From: Hymenobacter canadensis
Lineage (GTDB): Bacteria > Bacteroidota > Bacteroidia > Cytophagales > Hymenobacteraceae
Assembly (NCBI RefSeq): GCF_027359925.1
Contig: NZ_CP114767.1
Span: 248,001 to 312,000 of the forward strand
Reading direction: 5' to 3'
DNA: 64,000 nt
Part shown: positions 17,498-26,900 of the stretch, piece by piece
How positions within the stretch are numbered: position 1 is the first letter of the stretch
Layout of the letters: each line of letters opens with the position of its first letter
Translations under genes and position numbers: made by a program
Notes under the pieces: generated by a model
Seen by the model: the letters and a program-made list of their open reading frames with translations, nothing else
Told to the model about the DNA's origin: nothing
Databases searched by the model: none

Positions 17498-19843
17498 TTA
17501 GAACTTGAAGTTGTACGTGACAGCCGGAATGGTCGGGAACAGTGACACCTGCCGGGCGCGGTAGCTGGTGACGGGCGTATCCTCGCCGCCGGCCCGCACT
17601 TGGTCGAAGTACACGAAATAGGGGTTGCGGCGGTTGTAGGCGTTGTATACGCTGAACGTCAGGTCGGATTCCGGCACCCAGCGGTTGGGCTTCAGCTTCC
17701 ACACCAGCCCCAGGTCGAGACGGTTGTAGGGGGCCAGGCGGAAGGTGTTGCGGTCAGGGTATACGGGTACCGCCGACAGGTCGCCGCCGAAGATGTCCTG
17801 CACGGCAAAGCGGGCGGCGGGCAGCGTGGTGGCATTGCCGGTGGTGTACACAAACGAGCCGGTGAGGTTCAGGCGCTCGGTAAGCTTGTGCAGCACCACT
17901 ACGGTCAGGTTGTGGCGGCGGTCGAAGCTGGGGTAGAACACGCGGCCCTCGTTGATGCCCGTGGTGCCGCGCTGGGGCAGAAACTGGCGCTTGCTCCAGC
18001 TCAGCGTGTACCCGATCCAGCCGGTGGTGCGGCCGGTTTTCTTTTCCAGGTACAGCTCGTTGCCATAGGCCCAGCCTTTGCCAAACAGGAACTCTGAGTC
18101 CAGGTCCGGATTCACGAACAGCTGCGCGCCATCCTTAAAGTCGACTTGGTTCTGCGCCCATTTGTAGTACACCTCGTTGGTGAGCAGGTACTTGCCGTCG
18201 CCGAGCAGGAAGCTCACACCGGCCGCAGCCTGCTGCGAGCGTTGCGGCTTCACCGACTGCCTAGACGGATACCAGATATCGGTGGGCAGCGTGGCACCGG
18301 AGTTCGTGACGAGGTGCACGTACTGGTACATCAGGGCGTAGCTGGCCTTGAGCGAAGTTTTGGGCGTGAGCGAGTAGCGCGCCGACCCGCGCGGCTCCAA
18401 CCCGGCGTAGCTATTCGAGCCACTCTGGAAACCACTCAGGCGCAGGCCGTATTCCAGCTGCAGCTTGTCGGTGGCCTTGAAGTTGTCGGAGGCGTAAAGG
18501 CCGCCTTCCAGGCCCCGGTATGCCACATCGGAGCCGATGCTCAGGCGGCCGTCGGCGGAGCCGGCCTGCAGGCGGCCCACGCCAAAGCGGTGGTTGATGA
18601 GCTGGGCCCCGAACTTGAAAGCGTGCCGGTCGTTGGGCGTGTAGTCGAGGTCGGAACGCAAAGCCAGGTCCTGGATATCAGAGGCCAGATTGAAGCTGAA
18701 CTGGTCGAGCTTGTTGGTGACGTCGTACTTGTAGTTGGTGTACGAGGCGGTGGTGTTCAGAAACAGGCGCTTGTTGAACACGTGGCTCCAGCGCGCCGCA
18801 CCCAGTGTGTTGCCCCAGCTGAAGTTGAAATCGAAGCCGCCCTGCGAGCCGAACCCGAAGACGTCGCGCCCCAGGTATCCGCTCAGAAACACCTGGTCCT
18901 TGTCGCCGAGCTTGTAATTGCCTTTGGCGTTGAAATCGTAGAAGTAGTAGTCGGGAATGGGGTTGTAGTCGGGGTTGTTTTCGCTGGCCTTATTGATCTG
19001 GCGCGTGAAAACGTCGAAATACGTGCGCCGCCCCGACAGTAGAAACGAACCTTTGTCCTTCACGATAGGGCCTTCCACCGTCAAACGGGACGAAATCAGG
19101 CCGATGCCGCCGCTGGTGACGATTTTCTGGTTGTCGCCTTCGCGCATCTTCACATCAATCACCGACGACAGCCGCCCGCCATATTGCGCCGGAAAGCCTC
19201 CTTTGTAGAGGTCCACGCTTTGTACGGCATCGGGGTTGAACACCGAAAACAGCCCGAACAAGTGGGCCGGGTTGTACACTACGGCATCGTCCACGAGCAC
19301 CAGGTTCTGGTCGGAGGAGCCGCCGCGCACGAACAGGCCGGAGGTGCCCTCACCGCCGTTTTGCACGCCGGGCTTGAGCTGCAGCGTTTTCAGCAAGTCC
19401 ACTTCCCCGAACAAAGCGGGTAGCAACTTGGCCTCGGCGGCCGTGAGGCGCTCTACGCTCATCTGAGTGGTTTGCAGCTTCTGCTCCAGCGTGCCGGAGC
19501 CCTCCACCACCACTTCGCCCAGCGTGTTGCTGCTCTCGGCCAGCGTGAACGACAGACGTTGGGCGCGCGTTAGGTTCAGGTCGCGGGTTTGGCTCTGGTA
19601 GCCGATGAAGGAGATGACCAATTGATGACGGCCCGCCGGCAGCAGAAACGAGTAGAAGCCGGTGGAATCGGTGGTGGCCCCGGCAGCCAGGGCCGGCACC
19701 ACTACTGAGGCGCCGGGCAGCACGCCCCGGCTGGCGTCGCGGATGTAGCCGCTGAGCCGGTAGCGCTCCTGGGCCTGCGCCGGGGAGCTGCCCGCCACGC
19801 TCCACAGCAGTAGCAAACCAATCAGATACGAAAAGTAGCGCAT
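17498..19843 (-). CDS. TonB-dependent receptor with carboxypeptidase-like regulatory domain
   Basis: An outer-membrane active transporter of 781 residues. Signal peptide 1-25 (ending SSPAQAQ), an N-terminal beta-sandwich CarboxypepD_reg-like domain (about 29-110, LSGYIRDASRGVLPGASV), a plug with SGLFVRGGSSDQNLVLVDD and GGFPAQYGGRLSSVIDVKMR, then a 22-strand barrel ending in aromatic NFKF. The ATG at 19843 starts the signal peptide. It is shorter than SusC proteins and is paired with DUF4249 rather than SusD, so it probably carries something other than a starch-like glycan. A TACCTTTG promoter box lies 25 nt upstream. Confidence 0.93.
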   Translation of the reverse strand: MRYFSYLIGLLLLWSVAGSSPAQAQERYRLSGYIRDASRGVLPGASVVVPALAAGATTDSTGFYSFLLPAGRHQLVISFIGYQSQTRDLNLTRAQRLSFTLAESSNTLGEVVVEGSGTLEQKLQTTQMSVERLTAAEAKLLPALFGEVDLLKTLQLKPGVQNGGEGTSGLFVRGGSSDQNLVLVDDAVVYNPAHLFGLFSVFNPDAVQSVDLYKGGFPAQYGGRLSSVIDVKMREGDNQKIVTSGGIGLISSRLTVEGPIVKDKGSFLLSGRRTYFDVFTRQINKASENNPDYNPIPDYYFYDFNAKGNYKLGDKDQVFLSGYLGRDVFGFGSQGGFDFNFSWGNTLGAARWSHVFNKRLFLNTTASYTNYKYDVTNKLDQFSFNLASDIQDLALRSDLDYTPNDRHAFKFGAQLINHRFGVGRLQAGSADGRLSIGSDVAYRGLEGGLYASDNFKATDKLQLEYGLRLSGFQSGSNSYAGLEPRGSARYSLTPKTSLKASYALMYQYVHLVTNSGATLPTDIWYPSRQSVKPQRSQQAAAGVSFLLGDGKYLLTNEVYYKWAQNQVDFKDGAQLFVNPDLDSEFLFGKGWAYGNELYLEKKTGRTTGWIGYTLSWSKRQFLPQRGTTGINEGRVFYPSFDRRHNLTVVVLHKLTERLNLTGSFVYTTGNATTLPAARFAVQDIFGGDLSAVPVYPDRNTFRLAPYNRLDLGLVWKLKPNRWVPESDLTFSVYNAYNRRNPYFVYFDQVRAGGEDTPVTSYRARQVSLFPTIPAVTYNFKF

Positions 19844-19867
19844 GAGCAACAAGCAGGACGGAGGCCG

Positions 19868-19875
19868 CAAAGGTA
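19868..19875 (-). promoter_or_regulatory. Candidate -7 box TACCTTTG of the TonB receptor gene
   Basis: TACCTTTG on the minus strand matches the TAnnTTTG -7 consensus of Bacteroidota. A TTG lies 16 nt further upstream (19892-19894), slightly closer than usual. The predicted 5' leader would be about 18-20 nt. Confidence 0.45.
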
Positions 19876-19952
19876 CGTGCCCCGCACTGCCCAACACCGG
19901 CCCGGCCCGGATGGTTTGGCCGATTGTCCGGCTCCTGCCTCGTAAGAGGCTG

Positions 19953-20261
19953 CTAGCTCAGAAAAGGTTGTACGGCCTGCGTAAGCTGCCCGGCCGGCAC
20001 CGCCCCGGCCTGCCGCCACACCGGCTGGCCCTTATGAAACAGAATCAGCGTAGGGATACTCTGCACGCGAAACTGCTGGGCCGCCGCCGGATTGCGGTCC
20101 ACATCAATCTTGATGACTTTGAGCTTGCCCTGGTGTTGCTGGGCCAGCTGCTCCAGTACGGGCGCCATAGCTTTGCACGGGCCACACCAGTCGGCGTAAA
20201 AGTCAACCAGCACGGGCATGCCGGGGCTGTTGATGATTTCGGAAAAGGATTTTTTGGGCAT
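19953..20261 (-). CDS. trxA: Thioredoxin
   Basis: A 102-residue cytoplasmic disulfide reductase. The redox motif WCGPC has Cys26 and Cys29; the cis-Pro lies in IPTLILF; the Asp of VDFYADW is present. The start at 20261 (MPKKSF) gives the normal length. It lies upstream of the TonB receptor gene on the same strand, 109 nt away, and a GCCTC/GAGGC hairpin follows its stop. Confidence 0.93.
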   Translation of the reverse strand: MPKKSFSEIINSPGMPVLVDFYADWCGPCKAMAPVLEQLAQQHQGKLKVIKIDVDRNPAAAQQFRVQSIPTLILFHKGQPVWRQAGAVPAGQLTQAVQPFLS

Positions 20262-20348
20262 GATGGAAAGACGCAAAGTAAAAGAGGAGCGGCAAAAGCT
20301 GCCAAAGCCCTAATACGTAATCTGGCGTCTGGCGGCACACAACGGCCA

Positions 20349-20382
20349 TAAAAAAGGCCCGCAGCCGAAGCTGCGGGCCTTT
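20349..20382 (-). terminator. Intrinsic terminator of the 20406-20858 gene
   Basis: A 12-bp stem (20353-20364 with 20371-20382, core GGCCCGCAG) followed on the minus strand by five T. It lies 24 nt after the stop codon of the upstream minus-strand gene. Confidence 0.85.
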
Positions 20383-20405
20383 GCAGGCAGACCCTTACCG
20401 GGCTG

Positions 20406-20858
20406 CTATGGCTTCTTCTGCTCGATTACGGACACGTCGTTGGTGGTTTCGGGCAGCGAGAATTTGCCGCCCACCACTTTTTTGCCGCTCACCTGGCACT
20501 CCCAGCTGTAGCGCCCGGGCAGGGCCCGGGCTGCCTCGCCGGTCTGGGTTTTGAAATAGTCGGGCTCCGAGGGTTCAGAAGGAAAAATAACGTCTACGCC
20601 GTTCTGGCCGCCGGCTACCTGCTTCACCAGGATGTACTCTTTGCCGGTGGTTTGGTTGGTCACCACAAACTTAGCGGTGTAGCCTCCCAGCTGCCCGAAC
20701 TTGTCCATGACGCCGAGCTTGAGGTAAGGGTCAGTGGAAACCATCCAGGTCTGGGCACTTGCCTCGGAAGGAGCCAGGCACCACAATGCTACCAGCAGGC
20801 CCACCCCCCGCAGCAGCGACGACAGATGATGGAAAGGAGAGAGAGTAGAAACGCGCAT
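20406..20858 (-). CDS. Secreted hypothetical protein
   Basis: The product has 150 residues. The ATG at 20858 is followed by a basic stretch and a hydrophobic signal (GVGLLVALWCLAPSEASAQ). The mature part, about 110 residues, is rich in beta-strand-forming residues (YTAKFVVTNQTTGKEYILVKQV) with a central Gly-rich turn and a single Cys. It resembles a small immunoglobulin- or C2-like fold but no family is recognised. It stands alone with its own terminator. Confidence 0.6.
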   Translation of the reverse strand: MRVSTLSPFHHLSSLLRGVGLLVALWCLAPSEASAQTWMVSTDPYLKLGVMDKFGQLGGYTAKFVVTNQTTGKEYILVKQVAGGQNGVDVIFPSEPSEPDYFKTQTGEAARALPGRYSWECQVSGKKVVGGKFSLPETTNDVSVIEQKKP

Positions 20859-21063
20859 GGGCAACAAGGTAAAAGTGAAGTATATCGCAGGAAGATGCTA
20901 AAAGGGAAAAAATCGAGAATGCAGCTTGCTGACTAGCTCTATCCCAACCAAATATAGAAGTATTTCGACACGTGCCGTACGGCCGTATTTTATTTTTTGT
21001 GGTTTTTTATTGCGCCTGGCAGCCGGAAACCGGGGCTGGCTTTTAACGGTTCTAGGGCTGTCT

Positions 21064-21396
21064 ATGCCTCGTCGCCGTCGTCAAACTACCTTGCTTCCCG
21101 GCTCAGAATCTCGTGCTGAAGCTTCCGAAACCCGTTGTGGCCTGTGCGGGCGGGAAGTGCAGCATACTTCGCGGCACCATCTGGTGCCGCGCGAAGAAGG
21201 CGGCCGCCACGGCCCTACGGTGGCGCTTTGCCAGCCCTGCCACAGCACCGTGCACCTACTCCTCGACAACCGCGAGCTGGCCCGCCGCTACTGCACCATC
21301 GAGCTGCTGCAAGGCGCCGAAGAGCTGCAGAAATACCTGCACTGGGTGCGTCGCAGCAAAATAGAACGCATCCGCAACCGCCGCGGAAAAAGGTGA
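21064..21396 (+). CDS. HNH endonuclease-domain protein
   Basis: The product has 110 residues from the ATG at 21064. Two CxxC-type metal clusters (CGLCGRE and CQPCHSTVH) flank the HNH core, with RHHLVPREEGGRHGPT carrying the catalytic His pair. A basic N-terminus (MPRRRRQ) and C-terminus suit DNA binding. Such small HNH genes are common in the phylum and need not be restriction enzymes. It is followed by a long family A repeat. Confidence 0.82.
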   Translation: MPRRRRQTTLLPGSESRAEASETRCGLCGREVQHTSRHHLVPREEGGRHGPTVALCQPCHSTVHLLLDNRELARRYCTIELLQGAEELQKYLHWVRRSKIERIRNRRGKR

Positions 21397-21430
21397 TGGG
21401 GTGACAGGTGATGAAGTGATGGGGGTGATG

Positions 21431-21645
21431 AGGAAGAACGTCATTCCGAGCTTGCGAGGAATCTCGCGTGCTGATGTTGCGAGGCGTGTTCAGCATCTGC
21501 GGATAGGCCAGCGTACTCATGCGGCCGCTATGCATTTTCGGGGGGCGAGCAGCCCGTTTCACGTCCCAACGTTGCCAAGCATGTAGATTTGCCCCACAAC
21601 GTCAGCACGCGAGATTCCTCGCAAGCTCGGAATGACGTTCTTCCT
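21431..21645. repeat. Family A inverted repeat, 49-bp arms
   Basis: Arms 21431-21479 and 21597-21645 are reverse complements at 48 of 49 positions; the inner stem words are ATTCC/GGAAT. Outside the arms the match continues loosely through G/A-rich and C/T-rich tracts. The central 117 nt carries no gene. The right arm contains the most upstream ATG of the following gene. Confidence 0.88.
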
Positions 21646-22741
21646 CATCCTCCCCTCATCCTCCCCTCATCACCCCACTTTGCAGCCCAGATACTTCGTT
21701 CCGTTTCAGCAGCTGCGCCGGCAGCCTACTATCGTGGTAGATAGCACCGGACTGGGGGCGGCACTCACGCTGGCGCACTGGCGCGGGGCCGCCACGCCCA
21801 CGCCGTTGCGCGACGACACCAGCGCGGGCTCGGTGCTGCGGGCCCTGCGCCATCCTCACACGCCCGGGCTGGCCGCCGCCGCCGTCACGGCCAATCATTT
21901 TGACGTGGATGGCTTTGTGGGCGTCTGGGCGCTGCTGAATCCGGCGCTGGCGCTGCAGCACGAGGACCTGCTGCGCCTAGTGGCTACGCTGGGCGACTTT
22001 CGGGAGCTGGACTGGCAGCACCCGCAGGCCCGCCAGGCGCTGCAGTTGGTGTGCTGGCTGAATGCCGAAGAGAAAACGCGGTTCTACGAGCCGTTTGGCG
22101 CCCCAGCCCGCCGCCGCCGCGAAGACGAGGCCTCGGCGGAGAAGTTTGCCTGGTTTCTGCCCCGCTTCGGTGATATTCTGCAAAACCCGGAGCCAGGCCG
22201 CGCCGTCTGGGAACCGGAATACAGCAGGGTGCTCCAGGCCGTGGCCGTGCTGCACAGCGCCGCTACCACCGTGCGGCGCTACCCGCAAATCGGGCTGACG
22301 GTGGTGCGCACGCCGGAGCCGCTGCCGTACTACGCCCTGTTCAGCGCCAGCCGCGGCACCGATATGGTGCTGAGCCTGTACGACGGCCAGCGCTACGAAT
22401 TCGAGTACAAATACTCCACCTGGATTGACCTGGAAAGTCGCCCCACGCTGCCGCGCCTGCCGCTCGATACCCTGGCCGCCCGCCTCAATGCGCTGGAAGC
22501 CACCCCGCGCCGCTGGACCCATGACGGTATCACCGACACGGGCCCGCTGCTGCGCCTGAGCGGCAAAGGCCTCACGAAAGCGCAACGCTACGCCGACCCC
22601 GACCAGCGCCCACTATACGCTTCGTCTATTCCTGCTGAAGTGCTGGAGCAGGAAGTAGTACGATTTTTCGAGGCCGCCTACGCTGGTGTCGAGCCCCGGC
22701 GGTACTGGAGCTGGGCGGAAATAAGGGCCGTTTCGGCCTAG
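21632..22741 (+). CDS. DUF6687-like protein with a DHH-like Asp motif
   Basis: The product is 369 residues if the ATG at 21632 is used, but that ATG lies inside a dispersed repeat; a TTG at 21680 gives a start nearer the conserved region and may be the true one. Conserved-looking blocks: TIVVDSTGLGAALTLAHWRG, a DDTSAGS turn, NHFDVDGFVGVWALLNP, and LGDFRELDW. HFDVDG resembles the metal-binding H-x-D-x-D-G of DHH phosphoesterases, though a DHH triplet is not seen. I believe this is DUF6687; function is unknown. A bidirectional terminator follows. Confidence 0.6.
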   Translation: MTFFLILPSSSPHHPTLQPRYFVPFQQLRRQPTIVVDSTGLGAALTLAHWRGAATPTPLRDDTSAGSVLRALRHPHTPGLAAAAVTANHFDVDGFVGVWALLNPALALQHEDLLRLVATLGDFRELDWQHPQARQALQLVCWLNAEEKTRFYEPFGAPARRRREDEASAEKFAWFLPRFGDILQNPEPGRAVWEPEYSRVLQAVAVLHSAATTVRRYPQIGLTVVRTPEPLPYYALFSASRGTDMVLSLYDGQRYEFEYKYSTWIDLESRPTLPRLPLDTLAARLNALEATPRRWTHDGITDTGPLLRLSGKGLTKAQRYADPDQRPLYASSIPAEVLEQEVVRFFEAAYAGVEPRRYWSWAEIRAVSA

Positions 22742-22755
22742 CCATATATCGGTGT

Positions 22756-22811
22756 AAAATAGCCGCACCAGACAGCAGAATGGTCATCCTACTGCCTGGT
22801 GCGGCTATTTT
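22756..22811. terminator. Bidirectional intrinsic terminator
   Basis: A 16-bp perfect stem (22756-22771 with 22796-22811, AAAATAGCCGCACCAG) with A-run and T-run ends. It separates the DUF6687-like gene from the convergent Gln-rich secreted gene. Confidence 0.85.
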
Positions 22812-22875
22812 GCTGCTACTGATTTGGTTGGACACCAGTTTGGTGTACCCCGTCGGTTGCCGGCTGGCTGGTGGG

Positions 22876-23871
22876 TTATTTGCGGTTTTTAGCCAAGTAA
22901 TCCGACGTGGATTTCAATAAGGCTTTTTGGGCATCGGTAAGAGCGTGCGCGGCGCTGATGCGTGCATAATAGCGCTCCATTTCTTTGTTTACTGTGCGCA
23001 GGCTCGCTTGCACGTCTTCCTTCAACTTTTTGGGATTGGTAGGTGGGCTTTGGACGGCAGCGGTGCTAAGGCTGCGAAAGTTATTGACGGCCTTGGCCAG
23101 TTGCTCGCCCGCCACCAGTTTGTCACTCAGTGCCGCATCCCTGACGAGCTGGGTAGCGGCATTCTGGTCGAAGGTGTGGGTGGCCAACTGCGCGGTAAGG
23201 CCCGTGAGGGAGAAGGGGGCCGGCATGGCCGGTGGGGAGGCCAAATCAAAGCCCAACAAGCTCGTGGTCAGTGAAGAAAGGGTATCGCTGTATGCGGTAA
23301 GATTGGCCGTCAACCCGGCGCCTTCCTGCTTTTTCCACCACGATTTGTCCGTTAGGCTTTCGTTCAGATTGCGCAGGTTCTGCTGTGCCCTGGCCGGGAG
23401 CTGCTGGGCCTGCAGTGCATTGACAACTTGGCCGGGCAGAAATACCTCGCGATAGTTTTTCACCGTAAGAATATTCAGCTGCTTCTCGTCTTTTTTCTGT
23501 TGAAGTGCGGCCTGTTGGGGGTTAGCAGCCGGATGCTGTTCACGTCGTTGTTGCTGCTGCCGGGCTAGCTGCGCGAGTTTCTCGATGGCGGCCTGCTCCA
23601 GCTGCTGCTGCTTGGCCTGAGCCTGCGTTAGCTGCTCCGCCGTCATTGGCCCGCCGCCCAAGCCCGCCCGTGGCCTGAGCATCTGCCGGTTCTGAAAATC
23701 CTGGTTCCGCTGACTCGTCATGCGGTTGAAATCCTGGCGGGACTGCTGATTCATCTGCATCATGTTGCGCCCGGTCTGCGCAAAGCAGGATAGCGGCAGC
23801 AGCAGCACTAACAGTAAAGATTGTTTCAAAGGACAGAGGATAAAAGGTGAAAAAGTGGTTTTGCGAGCCAT
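22876..23871 (-). CDS. Secreted Gln-rich coiled-coil hypothetical protein
   Basis: The product has 331 residues from ATG 23871, with a signal peptide whose hydrophobic core is SLLLVLLLPLSCFAQ. The region about residues 30-130 is very rich in Gln, Asn, Arg and Met (QQQRREQ, AQAKQQQLEQAA), predicted as extended coiled coil. The C-terminal 200 residues look alpha-helical with regularly spaced hydrophobics. No family is recognised. It is convergent with the DUF6687-like gene. Confidence 0.6.
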   Translation of the reverse strand: MARKTTFSPFILCPLKQSLLLVLLLPLSCFAQTGRNMMQMNQQSRQDFNRMTSQRNQDFQNRQMLRPRAGLGGGPMTAEQLTQAQAKQQQLEQAAIEKLAQLARQQQQRREQHPAANPQQAALQQKKDEKQLNILTVKNYREVFLPGQVVNALQAQQLPARAQQNLRNLNESLTDKSWWKKQEGAGLTANLTAYSDTLSSLTTSLLGFDLASPPAMPAPFSLTGLTAQLATHTFDQNAATQLVRDAALSDKLVAGEQLAKAVNNFRSLSTAAVQSPPTNPKKLKEDVQASLRTVNKEMERYYARISAAHALTDAQKALLKSTSDYLAKNRK

Positions 23872-23942
23872 GAATCGAAGCTCCAAAGCAAAGAAAGCAA
23901 ATACCATTCAGCAGAATGCTCTGCGGGTTTTTCGGGCTTCTG

Positions 23943-26900
23943 CTACAATGCCCCGTTGAACCCTAGCACCTGCAGGGAGCTGATGCCGCCGGCCCCTTTC
24001 CGCACGCTGATCTGGGTGCTGACGCGCTCCTGCAGGGCCTCCACGTGCGAGATGATGCCGATGGTTTTGCCGGTGCCCTGCAGCATTTCCAGCGCCGAAA
24101 GCGCAATGTCCAGCGTGTCGGGGTCGAGCGTGCCGAAACCTTCGTCTATGAACAGCGTGTCGATCTGGGTTTTGCGGCCCGCCAGCTCCGAGAGGCCCAG
24201 CGCCAGGGCCAGACTTACCAAAAAGCTTTCCCCGCCCGACAGCGAGTTCATGGTGCGCACCGCGCCAGCTTGATACTCGTCCTGGATGAGCAGGTCGAGG
24301 TGCTGGTCGGGGTTGCGCAGGATGCGGTAGCGGTCGGAGAAGCGGTGCAGGTGGCGGTTGGCCAGATCCACGAGGCGGGCCAGGGTGAGGCCCTGGGCGA
24401 ATTCGCTGAATTTTTTGCCGTCGGCCGAGCCGATCAGCTCGGCCAGCTGCCGCCAGCGGCGTGCTTCCTGCTGCTGGGTTTCCAGTTGGGCGGCCAGTGT
24501 GGCGTGGCGCTCCTGGCCGGAGCGGTGGCTGCCGAGGCGCTCCTGGCGTTGGCCCAGCTGCTGGTTGAGGGTGGCCAGCTGCTGGCTGCTGGTTTCCAGG
24601 TGGTGGTTCAAGGCGTCTAGCGGCTCGGTGGTGAGGGCGCGGGCTTCTTCCTGCTGCAGCTGCTGCTCGGTTTCCAGCAGGGTGCGGGCGGCCAGTGCTA
24701 CTTCCTGCTCGTGGCGGCTGAGCTGCGCCTGCAGGGTGGCCGCCTCGGTTTCGGGCAGGAGCAGGGCGGGCAGGGTGGCCGGGTCGGGGGCGAGGCCGGC
24801 GGCCTGCAGGGCCTGCGTGAGGGCCGTTGTGCTGGCGGAGTGCGCCTGCTGCTGCTGGGCGGTGTCGTGGGTGAGCTGCTGCAGGCGGGCCGCCGCCACC
24901 GTGGCGGCCGTTTCCTGCTGCTGAAACTGCTGCTCGGCCTGCTGGCGCTGGGTTTCAGTGGTGCGCACGGCCTGCTCCAGGCGCTGGCGCACGGCGGCCA
25001 GGTCGGCATCGGGTAGCAGGGCGTGGCGCTGCTGCTGCTGCTGCTGGATGGCTTCGTGCTCAGCGGTCAGTTCTGCCAGCCGGGCCGTCAGCCACTGCTG
25101 CAGCTCATCGCGGCGCTGGGTGGCGGCTTCGGCGCGCCCTTTGTTCAGGTCCAGTTCCCGCTCAAGCTTATCCACTTCCTGCTGCTTGCTTCGAAATTCA
25201 GTGCCCGCACTTTCCAGACTGCGCACCAACTCGGGGCCATTTTCACCCGAAAATTTCAAGCCGAATGAAAGCAGGAGGCTGGAAATGAGCTCCTTGATTT
25301 TCGGGGCTTGCTCCTGCGAATCCTGCAGCCGGGCCGTCAGGCGCTCCAGCTCCTGGCGGAGCTGCTGCTGCTGCTGCCGGGCGTGCTGCTGGTCGGTTTC
25401 AGCTTTGGTCTGGGTGAGCAGCGCCTGCTGCTGCTGCTGCTCCAGGGTGCGGATTTCCTGCACCAGGCCGCGCACCGTAGCGGGCACCGTGGCTTCTTCC
25501 GCTTCGGTTAGCAACCGGATAACCGGTGTTTCGGCCGGTGGCGCAAGCTCAGTTTCCAGCAGCCCCCCAATACTGACGAGGCGGTTGAGGCGGCCTTTCA
25601 GCGCCACCATTTGCTGGGTCAGCTCCTGCTCCCGCGCCTGGTCGCGCAGCACCGAGGCCTCGCTGACACCCAATACGCCGGCGGCATACGGATGCTCCAG
25701 CGCACCACACAACGGGCACGGCTCATGGGGCGTGAGGTGGCGGCGGGCCTCCTCGTGCGTGAGAATGAGCTGGTGCGCCTGCATCAGCCGGCGCAGGTCG
25801 TGGAGGCTGGTTTCTAGCGCTGTGTTTTCGTGGTGAAGCCGGGCTACGTGGTGCGTAATCTGCTGGTGCCAGTCGTGGCGCAGGGCGGCGGCGGCGGCCT
25901 GCTGGGTGGTGGTAGCGGCAAGCTGCGCCCGGGCTTCCTGCAGCAGCTGGGTATTGCTGGTTTCAGTGGCGGTGGCGGCCGTCAGCTGCTGCTGACATTT
26001 GCCGGTTGCCTGCTGCAGCTCGGCTATTTCTGCCTGAATATGCTGCCAATCCTGGAGGTAGCCACTGAGCGGCGCCAGTGCTTCGGCGGCTCCGCTCAGC
26101 ACCGCCCGGCGGAGCAGCCACTCGCGCAGCTCCTGGGCCTGCCGGGCCTGCACCTGCGTCTGCTCGGCCGACTGTGCCGCTTCCCGGTTCTGCTCTTTCC
26201 ACAGCGTGTTGCGCTGCTGATATTCCTGCTTGCCTTTGTCGAGGCGCTGCCGGGCTTCCGCCATCAGCAAATCCAGCTGCTCGGCTTCGCGCAGTCGTGG
26301 CTCCTGCTGCTGCCGGGTGCTGGTGGCTTGGTCGTAGGCGAGGTGGGCGGTAGTGCGGGTGGCTTCGGCGGTGGCGCGGCGCTGCTCCAGCTGCGGCAGC
26401 TGCGTCTGGAGCTGCTGGGTTTCCTGGCGCAGGCGGCCGAGTTGGGCTTCCAGCTGGCGCAGCAGGGCGTAGTCGGTGGCGAAGGGCGCGGCCTGCTGGT
26501 GCAAAGCCAGGCGCTGGCGCAGTGGGGCCAACGTTTCGGCCTGCCCGTTTAGCTGGTGCTGGCGCTGCTGGGTGGCCAGCACGTTGCGGTGCAGCTCCTG
26601 CAGCCGCAGGTGCCACTGCCGGGCTTCACGTAGCTGCTCCTGGGCGGCGGTGGCGGTGGCCAGCTGGCGCGCAAACTCCTGCACCTCGTCTTCCAGAAAC
26701 GCCACTTCCTCTGCCGACAGCAGCGTGACGCCAGCCAGCCCGGCGCGCAGCTGCTCTACTTGCTGGGTTTCCTGCTTGGCGCGCTCAAAGGCCGCCCGCG
26801 AGATGTCGGAGTACTTTTTGGTGTCCGTGATTTTCTCCAGCAACTGGGCCCGCTCGCCGGCCGGGGCCTTCAGAAAGCGGGTGAAGTCGCCCTGGGCCAG

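Noticed and set aside
21064..21396. A restriction or toxin system built on the HNH protein
   Set aside because: There is no methyltransferase, antitoxin or immunity gene beside it; small stand-alone HNH genes are common in this phylum.
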